From Acinetobacter beijerinckii CIP 110307 (lineage in GTDB: Bacteria > Pseudomonadota > Gammaproteobacteria > Pseudomonadales > Moraxellaceae), in NCBI RefSeq assembly GCF_000369005.1, contig NZ_KB849766.1, forward strand, positions 353,721 to 417,720: a DNA stretch of 64,000 nucleotides, given 5' to 3'. The notes beneath the pieces are model-generated. The model was not told the origin of the DNA. It saw only the letters and a program-made list of their open reading frames with translations, and made no database searches. The position numbers were made by a program, and so were the translations under genes. Of this stretch, positions 46,660 to 54,425 are shown piece after piece. Position 1 is the first letter of the stretch, and each line of letters starts with the position of its first letter.

Positions 46660-47262
46660 CTAAGATGCTTCGGCTGCTATTGCGTCTTGAACCGTTTGAC
46701 GACGAGCAATTCGCTGCATAAAAGCTGTTAAATGAATAAAATGCTCAAGATCAAATCCAATAAAGTCAGCCCAGCGTGTCACCACAAACAGATAAATATC
46801 AGCAATGGTAAAATTACTTCCCGTTAAATAGTTTTGCCCGTCTAACTGTTGATCAACCCATGCATAGTGTTTATTTAAAATCGTACTAAAGATAGTTTTA
46901 GATTCTTCGCCATAGGATTCATGGAAAAATGGTGAATATGCTTTATGAATTTCTGAAGCAATAAAATTCATCCAAGAAAGTGTTTGATAACGCTCTGGGG
47001 TATTTATTTCAGGTAATAAATCCTTACGTTCGAATTGATCAACAAGAAACTGACTAATCACAGCACCTTCCGTTAAAAAAGAACCATCTTCAAGCTGTAA
47101 TACAGGTACTTGTCCTTTTTTATTGAGTCTATAAAAGTCCTCACCCAGTTGAGTTAAATGCTGTTGCAAATCGACTTTGATTAAATCAAATGGAAGCCCA
47201 AGCTCTCTTAAAACGATATGTGGGGCTAAAGAACAGGCATTTGGTGAATAGAACAATTTCAT
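46660..47262 (-). CDS. Glutathione S-transferase
   Basis: A 200-residue protein with the thioredoxin-like N-terminal domain (MKLFYSPNACSLAPHIVLRELG) and the all-helical C-terminal domain. KGQVPVLQLEDGSFLTEGAVISQFL holds the conserved cis-proline and the glutathione-binding ES-like position (TEGAVI). The start at 47262 follows GGAG on the minus strand. It is the first gene of a three-gene set with the tautomerase and NTF2-like genes, opposite a LysR regulator. Confidence 0.85.
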   Translation of the reverse strand: MKLFYSPNACSLAPHIVLRELGLPFDLIKVDLQQHLTQLGEDFYRLNKKGQVPVLQLEDGSFLTEGAVISQFLVDQFERKDLLPEINTPERYQTLSWMNFIASEIHKAYSPFFHESYGEESKTIFSTILNKHYAWVDQQLDGQNYLTGSNFTIADIYLFVVTRWADFIGFDLEHFIHLTAFMQRIARRQTVQDAIAAEAS

Positions 47263-47360
47263 AAAAATAACTCCATACAAGGTATGGGAATCATCTTATT
47301 GTTTACTTTTATGTGCTTAAATAGCTTACAACTCAAATCATTTTTTACATGGTGTAATGA

Positions 47361-48272
47361 ATGAATCACCCTCTAAAACGGATGATGTTTAGTAGCGTCG
47401 AATTGTTTTGCTTAGTAGCAGAATATGAAAGCTTTTCTAAGGCAGCCTTACATGCAGGTGTGAGTCCAGCAGCGGTCAGTCGCTCCATTGCTCGATTAGA
47501 GAAGCATTTAGCGACCCCACTGTTTGTAAGAACGACTCGACAAGTCCGTTTAACCGCGCAAGGGAAAATCTATTTTGATGAATGTAAGCAAGCGCTGAAT
47601 CAAATTTTAGAAGCAGAACAGCAACTCAAAAATCAAACACAGCAACCCTTTGGTTTAATTCGTATTAGTGTTCCAACACCATATGGACACTATCGCATCC
47701 TCCCGTTATTGGCAAAGTTTTCACAGCAATATCCAAGCATCAAAGTAGATGTTCAACTCACCAATAAAAATGTGGACTTTATAGCAGAAGGATATGATCT
47801 GGCGATTCGTGGACGACATTTTGCTGATTCAAATTTGATTGCACGGCAACTAGAACAGGCTGAACTGATTGTAGTGGCGTCGCCTGAGTATTTAAAACAA
47901 TTCGGTACACCGCAAAGCCTTGAAGATTTACAGCATCATCAATGCATTCAATTTGTTCTCCCTAGCACGGGGAAAAATGTTCCGTGGCTATTTACCACGA
48001 ATCAACAAATAATTGAATATCAAAGTGCGGGAAATATTCGTTGTCTAGACGATATTTTAGGCACGGTTACACTGGCAAAACATAGCGCTGGTTTATTACA
48101 AACCTATCGTTTTATTGTAGAAAATGAGCTTAAGAATGGAGATTTGATTGAAGTGCTTACCGAATTTTCAGGCACTTCACGCCCATTTTCTTTAGTTTAT
48201 CCATCAAAAAAACACGAATCTTTCCATATTCGTGTTTTCATCGATTTTCTACTTAAAGAACTAAAATCTTAA
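47361..48272 (+). CDS. LysR-type transcription regulator
   Basis: A 303-residue regulator with an N-terminal winged helix-turn-helix (SFSKAALHAGVSPAAVSRSIARLEKHLATPLFVRTTR) and a LysR effector domain. It is divergent from the GST-tautomerase set, 98 bp away, which makes that set its most likely target. It overlaps the end of nadM by four bases. Effector unknown. Confidence 0.88.
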   Translation: MNHPLKRMMFSSVELFCLVAEYESFSKAALHAGVSPAAVSRSIARLEKHLATPLFVRTTRQVRLTAQGKIYFDECKQALNQILEAEQQLKNQTQQPFGLIRISVPTPYGHYRILPLLAKFSQQYPSIKVDVQLTNKNVDFIAEGYDLAIRGRHFADSNLIARQLEQAELIVVASPEYLKQFGTPQSLEDLQHHQCIQFVLPSTGKNVPWLFTTNQQIIEYQSAGNIRCLDDILGTVTLAKHSAGLLQTYRFIVENELKNGDLIEVLTEFSGTSRPFSLVYPSKKHESFHIRVFIDFLLKELKS

Positions 48273-48844
48273 AAACATTCATCCAAATTACTTTTATCAC
48301 CCTCAAGATATTTACGCTGCAATTCCGCATAGACTTTTGTATTTTTAAATTCAGTCAGAAATTTAATCGTGCCTTTAGGGAAAAATTCGGTTTGAATCTC
48401 ACCTCGATAATAAGCTTCTCGCATAGGCGTGGCCGAAATTGAATCCTTTAAACTATCCAACTCAACCATTTCCCATTCAGGAAATAAAGCTAAATAATAC
48501 GAAGATTCATCTTTAAAGTGACCAATCAAACCTACTTTTGCATTTGGCTGAACCACTTGATTAACCAAGGTTTTGACTTGTTTGACCCATTTTTCATCGT
48601 TATATACATCAACTACATGCACGAAATGAATCCGTTTCTGATCATCTTCTGAAAAATTAGACAGAATCATTTGCTCACGTTCATGGGCTAAAAATGGATT
48701 TTTGATATTCCGTTCTGATTGTGCTGAACCTAATGCCAATACCACGTTCTGACTTTGCTGTAACGCAATTTCAATGGTTTGTAGATGTGCCAAATGAAAA
48801 GGCTGAAAGCGTCCAATAAAAACAAGATAGTCAAATGTGTACAT
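48269..48844 (-). CDS. nadM: NMN/NaMN adenylyltransferase (NadM type)
   Basis: A 191-residue nucleotidyltransferase. GRFQPFHLAHLQTIEIAL near residue 11 and ISATPMRE near residue 153 are the two nucleotidyltransferase motifs (HxGH-like and ISxTxxR) of NadM. It makes NAD or NaAD from the mononucleotide. The start at 48844 gives the natural MYTFDYLVFIGRFQ. Some NadM proteins carry a Nudix domain, which this one lacks. A Nudix gene is 3 kb away. Confidence 0.85.
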   Translation of the reverse strand: MYTFDYLVFIGRFQPFHLAHLQTIEIALQQSQNVVLALGSAQSERNIKNPFLAHEREQMILSNFSEDDQKRIHFVHVVDVYNDEKWVKQVKTLVNQVVQPNAKVGLIGHFKDESSYYLALFPEWEMVELDSLKDSISATPMREAYYRGEIQTEFFPKGTIKFLTEFKNTKVYAELQRKYLEGDKSNLDECF

Positions 48845-48953
48845 AGGCGTAATTTCACTTTTTGTGAACTCATCAGTTGCACTATGTAACGCAAATATGC
48901 GACATAATGAGAGCACTTTAAAAATCAATCTGGATTAAAGCAAGGATAGTACG

Positions 48954-49754
48954 ATGACACTTAGCTGTATTCAACAACCTCATCAACATTTGCAAGCAAA
49001 TTTAGAAGATGGCGTACTCACCTTAGCCATTAACCGTTCAGAAGCCAAAAATGCACTCTACGGTGAACTTTATCTTTGGATTGCAAAAGCATTAGATGAA
49101 GCTGATACAAATAAAGATGTACGTGTTGTGATTTTTCGTGGTGCAGAACAAGATTTTACTGCGGGTAATGATATGAAAGACTTCATGGGCTTTATGCAAA
49201 AGCCATATGAAGGCAAAGCAGGCGATCAACCTCCATTTGTATTATTAAAAGCTGCGGCTCGTTTTTCTAAGCCACTGATTATTGGGGTGAAAGGCGTAGC
49301 GATTGGTATTGGTGTAACAATCCTATTACATGCTGATATCGTATTTGCAGACAATACTGCCCTATTCCAAATTCCATTCGTAAGCTTAGGTCTTTCTCCA
49401 GAAGGGGCTGCGAGTCGTTTATTAGTGAAGCAAGCAGGTTATCAAAAAGCGGCTGAATTATTATTCACAGCGAAGAAATTTGATGCTGCAACAGCTGTGA
49501 AAGCAAATCTCGTAAATGATGTAGTTGAAGATGTTTATGCAACAGCTCAAAAAACAGCTCAACATTTAGCAGCATTACCTTTAGCATCTCTAAAACAAAG
49601 TAAAGCATTGATGAAACAAGATTTAGCTGAAATTATTGCATGTGTCGATGAAGAAGCTGAGATCTTTATGCAGCGTGTACGTTCACCTGAAATGATGGAA
49701 GCTGTACAAGCATTTATGCAAAAACGTAAGCCTGACTTCTCACAGTTCAATTAA
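48954..49754 (+). CDS. Enoyl-CoA hydratase/isomerase
   Basis: A 266-residue crotonase-fold protein. The oxyanion hole segments RGAEQDFTAGNDMKDF and GVAIGIGVTILLHADIVFAD are visible. It hydrates 2-enoyl-CoA in fatty acid breakdown or acts on a related substrate. The second glutamate of classic hydratases is partly preserved (SLGLSPEGAAS). It is a single gene, divergent from nadM. Confidence 0.85.
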   Translation: MTLSCIQQPHQHLQANLEDGVLTLAINRSEAKNALYGELYLWIAKALDEADTNKDVRVVIFRGAEQDFTAGNDMKDFMGFMQKPYEGKAGDQPPFVLLKAAARFSKPLIIGVKGVAIGIGVTILLHADIVFADNTALFQIPFVSLGLSPEGAASRLLVKQAGYQKAAELLFTAKKFDAATAVKANLVNDVVEDVYATAQKTAQHLAALPLASLKQSKALMKQDLAEIIACVDEEAEIFMQRVRSPEMMEAVQAFMQKRKPDFSQFN

Positions 49755-49778
49755 TACATTGCACTATTTTTCTATAAA

Positions 49779-49807
49779 CCACTTAGTCAACACTGGATGG
49801 TTTTTTT
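49779..49807 (+). terminator. Possible terminator after the enoyl-CoA hydratase gene
   Basis: AACCA/TGGTT stem with weak inner G-T pairs, but a good seven-T tail. Confidence 0.4.
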
Positions 49808-49855
49808 ATTTAACGTCCCAATATTAACAACAAACTTATAGGAACATTTATTCTC

Positions 49856-50617
49856 ATGTCTGAACAAAATCAAACCGAAAAAAAACGCTATTTCGAACCT
49901 GCCCCTCAAGATATTGATGTTGCCAATTTCCGTAAAGTCATTGAAAGCCGTCGTTCAGTACGTAAGTTCACGGATAAACCGATTCCAGCTGAAGTTTTAG
50001 ATGATTGTTTAGATTTAGCATTACTTGCACCAAACTCATCAAACTTACAGCCTTGGACATTCTATGTGGTGCAAAATCCAAGCAAGAAAAAACAACTGGT
50101 TAAAGCGTGTTTAGGACAACTTGCTGCTAAAACTGCATCAGAATTGATCGTATGTGTCGCTAGAACAGATCGTGTTGATGAAATGGCAAAACTAAATATC
50201 ACTGAGTTTCCATTTCCCGAAGCGCCACCAGCAGTTCAAAAGTATTACCGTTTTATTCCCTACAACTATAAAACAGGTTATTTCAATGCATTAGGTAACT
50301 TTAAAAAAGTTGCATTTAAAGTAGCACGTACTCTCGATAAACAACTTCCTGTGACTGCATTTAACCCTGCCGATGCCAAATTATGGGCAACTAAAACCAC
50401 AGCTTTAGCCTGTGAAAATCTTGTATTGGCATTACGTGCTTATGGTTTTGATAGTTGCATGATGGAAGGTTTTGATGAACCTTCGGTTCGTAAAATTTTA
50501 AAATTAAATGATCAACAGTATCCTGTGATGGTGATTGGTGCAGGTGAACGTGCCAAAGATGGCGTGTTCTTCCCGCAATATCGTTTTGACCGTGATTTAT
50601 TTATTCAAAAAGTATAA
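49856..50617 (+). CDS. Nitroreductase-family FMN protein
   Basis: A 253-residue FMN-binding oxidoreductase. The opening RRSVRKFTDKPIPAEVLDDCLDLALLAPNSSNLQPWTFYVV carries the FMN phosphate contacts and active-site Ser/Asn. The later GAGERAKDGVFFPQYRF segment is the usual C-terminal loop. It probably reduces nitro or quinone compounds with NAD(P)H. It converges on a small gene. Confidence 0.82.
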   Translation: MSEQNQTEKKRYFEPAPQDIDVANFRKVIESRRSVRKFTDKPIPAEVLDDCLDLALLAPNSSNLQPWTFYVVQNPSKKKQLVKACLGQLAAKTASELIVCVARTDRVDEMAKLNITEFPFPEAPPAVQKYYRFIPYNYKTGYFNALGNFKKVAFKVARTLDKQLPVTAFNPADAKLWATKTTALACENLVLALRAYGFDSCMMEGFDEPSVRKILKLNDQQYPVMVIGAGERAKDGVFFPQYRFDRDLFIQKV

Positions 50618-50938
50618 TTATTCAATATCTAATATTTGGATAAACTCAAAGGCAGGCTCTTCATAAGGATGGCTTGCCTTTAATGCCTTTGCCACAACAC
50701 TGGCTTTTTCTTCAGGCACAATCGTCTCTACACGCCATTCTTCAAGCTGCTCTAATTCGTCTAATTGCCCTAAAAACGGATTTGCACCTTTAACAGGCTT
50801 AAACTGCCCTGTTCCTTTCACTTGCCAAGCACAATGCTCATAATTTCCAATACCACCTGCACCAGCGTCAAAGATAGCAAGTTTGGTTGATTCAAGGTGT
50901 GATTCAGGCACATAATAAATAAGTTTTAGCATATTCAT
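50618..50938 (-). CDS. YqfO/Nif3-insert-like small protein
   Basis: A 106-residue protein. LIYYVPESHLESTKLAIFDAGAGGIGNYEHCAWQVKGTGQFKPVKGANPFLGQ is the hallmark of the YqfO domain that is inserted in the middle of long Nif3 proteins. The domain is CutA-like and has no certain activity. The Nif3-family protein at 9134 in this window is the short form that lacks this insert. The gene converges on the nitroreductase gene. Confidence 0.82.
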   Translation of the reverse strand: MNMLKLIYYVPESHLESTKLAIFDAGAGGIGNYEHCAWQVKGTGQFKPVKGANPFLGQLDELEQLEEWRVETIVPEEKASVVAKALKASHPYEEPAFEFIQILDIE

Positions 50939-50991
50939 AATGAATTGATCTTTATCTAATCATCAATCATAAGCTTAAAAACAATGAAATA

Positions 50992-51123
50992 TCAAAGCGA
51001 AATATTCATCACTAGGTAACTAACAGCAATGAATACAACTTGGATAGCAACCGTTAAGCCAAACCAAAACCAACCTTTATCTTTGCTAGGGATTGTTCCC
51101 ATGTGATTTGCATTTTTCATCAT
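50992..51123 (-). CDS. 43-residue membrane protein
   Basis: A minus-strand frame from ATG 51123 to TGA 50992 encodes 43 residues. A short polar start (NANHMGTIPSKDK) is followed by an aromatic and hydrophobic helix (GWFWFGLTVAIQVVFIAVSYLVM), long enough to span the membrane once. GGAG lies about six bases upstream of the start. No family is recognised. It fills an otherwise empty stretch between 50.9 and 51.3 kb. Confidence 0.65.
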   Translation of the reverse strand: MMKNANHMGTIPSKDKGWFWFGLTVAIQVVFIAVSYLVMNISL

Positions 51124-51284
51124 GTTGTTCTCCGATTCTTATGATCATTATTGAGAAAGCAAAAATTGAACCATTTTTTCAAAGTAAAAATTAATATGAA
51201 TCTATTTTCCTAAATTTTTACTTCTTAAATTAATTATTCCAAATTATATTAATAATATATTACTAAATTCTTCGATTTCAAAAT

Positions 51285-51881
51285 ATGAGCAACTCTTTCC
51301 AATCTCAATGGGATCAATTCTATCCCAACAACCTCCCAATTTCTCACCTACTTAAGCACTACTTTCCACAATCTTGGTTAAGAATCCATAGTCTGCCCGA
51401 ATCAAAAAGGTATGCGGATACGCCTGCCGAATATGAATTGTTATTAAATCGACATAATGAAATTATTACAGATTGTTTTGGGGAAAATACCTCTATCTTT
51501 ATAGTTTCAGGTCACTATTTTAGTCAGCCCTCTAATGATGAAGATTATGAACCTGTATTTGTGCTTCCTCCTTACCTATTTCATGCAGAAAAAAGCATTA
51601 ATCTAAAACAAGTAAACCTTGAAGATTTTTATGAAGAAGGTGAAGATTATTTTTTTAGACCATTTTCTACAGAAACAACTTGGCAAACTAATCAACACAA
51701 TGAGCTATTAATAAAGATCGCTGATGATGAGGTTCGAGCTTTTATGCTTTCTTTTGAGCAGAACATCATAGTTGCACCCTATGATGGAGGTATTGATTTT
51801 ATTATTTTTAACGAAGCAAAAAGGAATGCTTTAAGGGATAAATATAAAGATTGGCTTTCACCAAGAGAAGATGGGCTTTAG
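51285..51881 (+). CDS. DUF3885-family protein
   Basis: A 198-residue protein, soluble, without a signal peptide. WLRIHSLPESKRYADTPAEYELLLNRHNEI near residue 31 and the aromatic-acidic segments through the middle match the DUF3885 family, which often occurs as stand-alone immunity-like or unknown proteins. No partner toxin is visible next to it. It converges on the Nudix gene and is more AT-rich than its neighbours. Confidence 0.65.
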   Translation: MSNSFQSQWDQFYPNNLPISHLLKHYFPQSWLRIHSLPESKRYADTPAEYELLLNRHNEIITDCFGENTSIFIVSGHYFSQPSNDEDYEPVFVLPPYLFHAEKSINLKQVNLEDFYEEGEDYFFRPFSTETTWQTNQHNELLIKIADDEVRAFMLSFEQNIIVAPYDGGIDFIIFNEAKRNALRDKYKDWLSPREDGL

Positions 51882-51886
51882 TACCA

Positions 51887-52294
51887 TTAGATAATTAAAA
51901 TCTTTTTCAGAAATGATAACGCCCCTTGAAAAGTTTCATGCCAATCTTCTCTAGGTTTCTGATGTAACGGAAACCAAAAGAATTCAAAATTTAAACCACC
52001 GCCATCATGACAATGATGTACCCAAGTCTCTGATAATTCAGCCAGCGTTTCACATAAATAGAAATGCCAATCTTGATGATTAGATTTGAGCATAAAACTT
52101 CCTATAAACTTAGGGTTTGGTTCAGCTGTCAGACCTGCTTCTTCAAATAACTCACGAATTGCAGCTTCATCATATTTTTCTCCTTGCTCTATTGTCCCTT
52201 TAACTAATTGGCTCCCTGCAAGTGGATGCCGAAAAGCTAATATTTCCAAACCTTGCGTTGGATGTCTTATAATTACAGGGACAACTTTTTTCAT
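51887..52294 (-). CDS. Nudix hydrolase
   Basis: A 135-residue pyrophosphohydrolase. The Nudix box runs from G33 to about residue 55, with E39, R47, E48, E51, E52 and G54 all in place (GTIEQGEKYDEAAIRELFEEAGL). Substrate unknown. Its stop lies five bases from the stop of the convergent DUF3885 gene. Confidence 0.88.
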   Translation of the reverse strand: MKKVVPVIIRHPTQGLEILAFRHPLAGSQLVKGTIEQGEKYDEAAIRELFEEAGLTAEPNPKFIGSFMLKSNHQDWHFYLCETLAELSETWVHHCHDGGGLNFEFFWFPLHQKPREDWHETFQGALSFLKKILII

Positions 52295-52356
52295 GTTTTT
52301 TCTCTAAGAAAGCCTAAAATTCAGCTTGAGTAGTAATTTATCTTAGGTCTATAAGT

Positions 52357-53571
52357 TTAACCACCTACACGCTCTAAAACTTTTACATATCGCTTCTCAT
52401 ATATTGTCATCGTAAAAGCCAAACCACATAAAATCACAAAACCACATGTCATTGGAATTAATGTAGCATCATAAAGTTGCCCAATGATCGAAGCGAGAAT
52501 CAAAGAAAGTATTGATGATGATGCCCCGATAATCGCTGAAGCCATCCCTGCGACATGCCCCATCGGCTCCATAGCGATTGCATTTAAATTACCAAATAAT
52601 GTTCCGAACAATAAAAATAGAATGCATGCATACAACATAAACATCCAAAAAGAAATCTGAACGCCAACAAGCTGAATAATCAGGAATATCAAAGAAATTA
52701 AACATAAACCTAAGAAACCATAAATACAAATTGGACGCATGCCAAACCTCATTACGATTCTAGAGTTAGTAAATGAAGCAATCCCCATCACACCTGCTAA
52801 CACAGCAAAATAAGCACTAAACTCTGCACCTGTTTTACCAAATTGCTGCATAAAAATTTGTTGTGAAGTTCCTAAATAACCAATAAACCCACCAAAACAA
52901 AAGCCAGCACACAATAGATAGCTCATGGTGGTTTTATTACTCACCACTTCCTTAAAACCATCTTTGAATGCTTGTACACGCATAGGTAAACGATTTTCTG
53001 GAATTAAGGTTTCTTCTAAACGTAATGCAACCCATAACCCAACGATGGTGGCATAAACCATATATAAAACAAAAATATCTCGCCATTCAAAGAAATGAAT
53101 AATCAATTGCCCTAAACTTGGTGCAACAGCAGGTGCAACCATGAATACCATCATGATCAAAGACATGATGCGTGCCATTTGAGCACCGCTATATTTGTCC
53201 CGAACAATGGAAATGGAGGCTACATAAGGTCCAGAAACCCCTATTCCTTGAATAAATCGCCCAACTAAAAACCATTCAAAACTTTGTGTGGAATAACACA
53301 ACAAGCTTCCTAAAAAGTAGATTAGGATGCCTGTAAATAAAATCCGTTTACGTCCAATCGCATCCGATAATGGTCCTGCAATCAGCTGACCTAAGGTCAT
53401 TCCAGAAAAAATTGTGATGATGACCCATTGTGCTTGATTATCACTTTGTAAAATAAAAACTTTTCCGATCTCACCTAAAGCTGGTAATACGGCATCAATT
53501 GAGAAAGAAACGATCGACATTAATAATGCCATCAACAAAGCAAATTCTTGAAAATGGATTTTTGATTTCAT
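52357..53571 (-). CDS. Bcr/CflA-type MFS efflux transporter
   Basis: A 404-residue inner membrane protein with about 12 helices. SFSIDAVLPALGEIGKVF (helix 1), the GQLIAGPLSDAIGRKRILF motif in the helix 2-3 loop and the ARFIQGIGVSGPYVASISIVRD-like helix 4 segment fit the Bcr/CflA drug exporter subfamily. Substrate is not predictable. A weak hairpin (53624-53641) lies in the leader region upstream. Confidence 0.85.
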   Translation of the reverse strand: MKSKIHFQEFALLMALLMSIVSFSIDAVLPALGEIGKVFILQSDNQAQWVIITIFSGMTLGQLIAGPLSDAIGRKRILFTGILIYFLGSLLCYSTQSFEWFLVGRFIQGIGVSGPYVASISIVRDKYSGAQMARIMSLIMMVFMVAPAVAPSLGQLIIHFFEWRDIFVLYMVYATIVGLWVALRLEETLIPENRLPMRVQAFKDGFKEVVSNKTTMSYLLCAGFCFGGFIGYLGTSQQIFMQQFGKTGAEFSAYFAVLAGVMGIASFTNSRIVMRFGMRPICIYGFLGLCLISLIFLIIQLVGVQISFWMFMLYACILFLLFGTLFGNLNAIAMEPMGHVAGMASAIIGASSSILSLILASIIGQLYDATLIPMTCGFVILCGLAFTMTIYEKRYVKVLERVGG

Positions 53572-53771
53572 TATTTTTCTCTATCAAGACCACGAATTGA
53601 ATTTTAACTGCCCTAAACGAATAAACCACCTTGCGGTGGTTGGTACAGCTTAATGGTAGTAAATGATCAATGCAATCCTCTTTCTAAATCGAGCATAGAC
53701 GCTGATGGTTAAAAATAGAGATCACTTATAAGATTTAAAAACTCGACTAGATCAATACTTTTGTAAATCTC
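53572..53771. other. Intergenic stretch with a small hairpin
   Basis: No gene is seen in these 200 bp between the efflux gene and the lipoprotein gene. AACCACC-TTGC-GGTGGTT (53624-53641) is a perfect 7-bp hairpin without a clear T-run, so termination is doubtful. Confidence 0.3.
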
Positions 53772-54248
53772 TTATTTTTCTAAAAGTTGGTATTTGAGTT
53801 GAATAGACTCTTTTATCGAAGCTGAAGCATAGATTTTATTTTCATCACTTACATTTTCTGTAGCACATCCAACTTCGATTGTTGACTGTGGTGCATATAG
53901 TTTAGAAAAACTATCAGCTTTGCTGTAAATCCGATTTTCTATAGAGCTCGAAAATGCATTTACTTTGTGTGTTTGCGGAAAGATTAAACTACTTTTCATC
54001 TCACTTGCAGTATTAAACACTTTAAAATTTATACAACCCTTTGCAAGCATAAGTTCGGATGCTCTCAATAATGCAAAATCAGTTGCACGTTGTTCGGATG
54101 TCTTTTCATTACCTTTAACGCTGACTCTATAGTGATTTTGAGATAATTCTTTTTCTGCAAATCCTTGCTGGCCTAATAAGCTATTAGGTTGGTATGCAGT
54201 CGAACATCCTGTTAATAGCATAGATAAAATCAGTATTTTTTTCATCAT
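53772..54248 (-). CDS. Lipoprotein, similar to the CC0125/CC1285 family
   Basis: A 158-residue lipoprotein with the lipobox LTGC at residues 12-15. After it, GQQGFAEKELSQNHYRVSVKGNEKTSEQRATDFALLRASELMLAKGC follows the pattern of the small CC0125/CC1285-type lipoproteins (a Gly-Tyr-like turn, then RV, then a helix ending in LLRAxEL). The function is unknown. It probably faces the periplasm from the outer membrane. Confidence 0.6.
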   Translation of the reverse strand: MMKKILILSMLLTGCSTAYQPNSLLGQQGFAEKELSQNHYRVSVKGNEKTSEQRATDFALLRASELMLAKGCINFKVFNTASEMKSSLIFPQTHKVNAFSSSIENRIYSKADSFSKLYAPQSTIEVGCATENVSDENKIYASASIKESIQLKYQLLEK

Positions 54249-54376
54249 AGTTACTCCCCATCAAGCGAAGAAGAATAGCACATAAAATCAATAAAATTTA
54301 AAATAATATTTATTATCAATAGCTTATTTTTAATACCCTTGTGAAATTTATTCTTCTGCAAAATCGACAACTTGCC

Positions 54377-54407
54377 AAAAAAAATGCCACTAAAAAAGTG
54401 GCATTTT
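54377..54407 (-). terminator. Intrinsic terminator after purL
   Basis: AAAATGCCACT/AGTGGCATTTT stem; the eight-T run is on the minus strand. Confidence 0.85.
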
Positions 54408-54425
54408 CACTCATCGGTTGTTTAA

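Noticed and set aside
51285..52294. DUF3885 protein with the Nudix gene as a toxin-antitoxin or immunity pair
   Set aside because: The genes converge instead of forming an operon, and no toxin domain is visible.
53624..53641. Perfect 7-bp hairpin as a terminator
   Set aside because: No clear T-run follows on either strand, so I left it as a structural note only.
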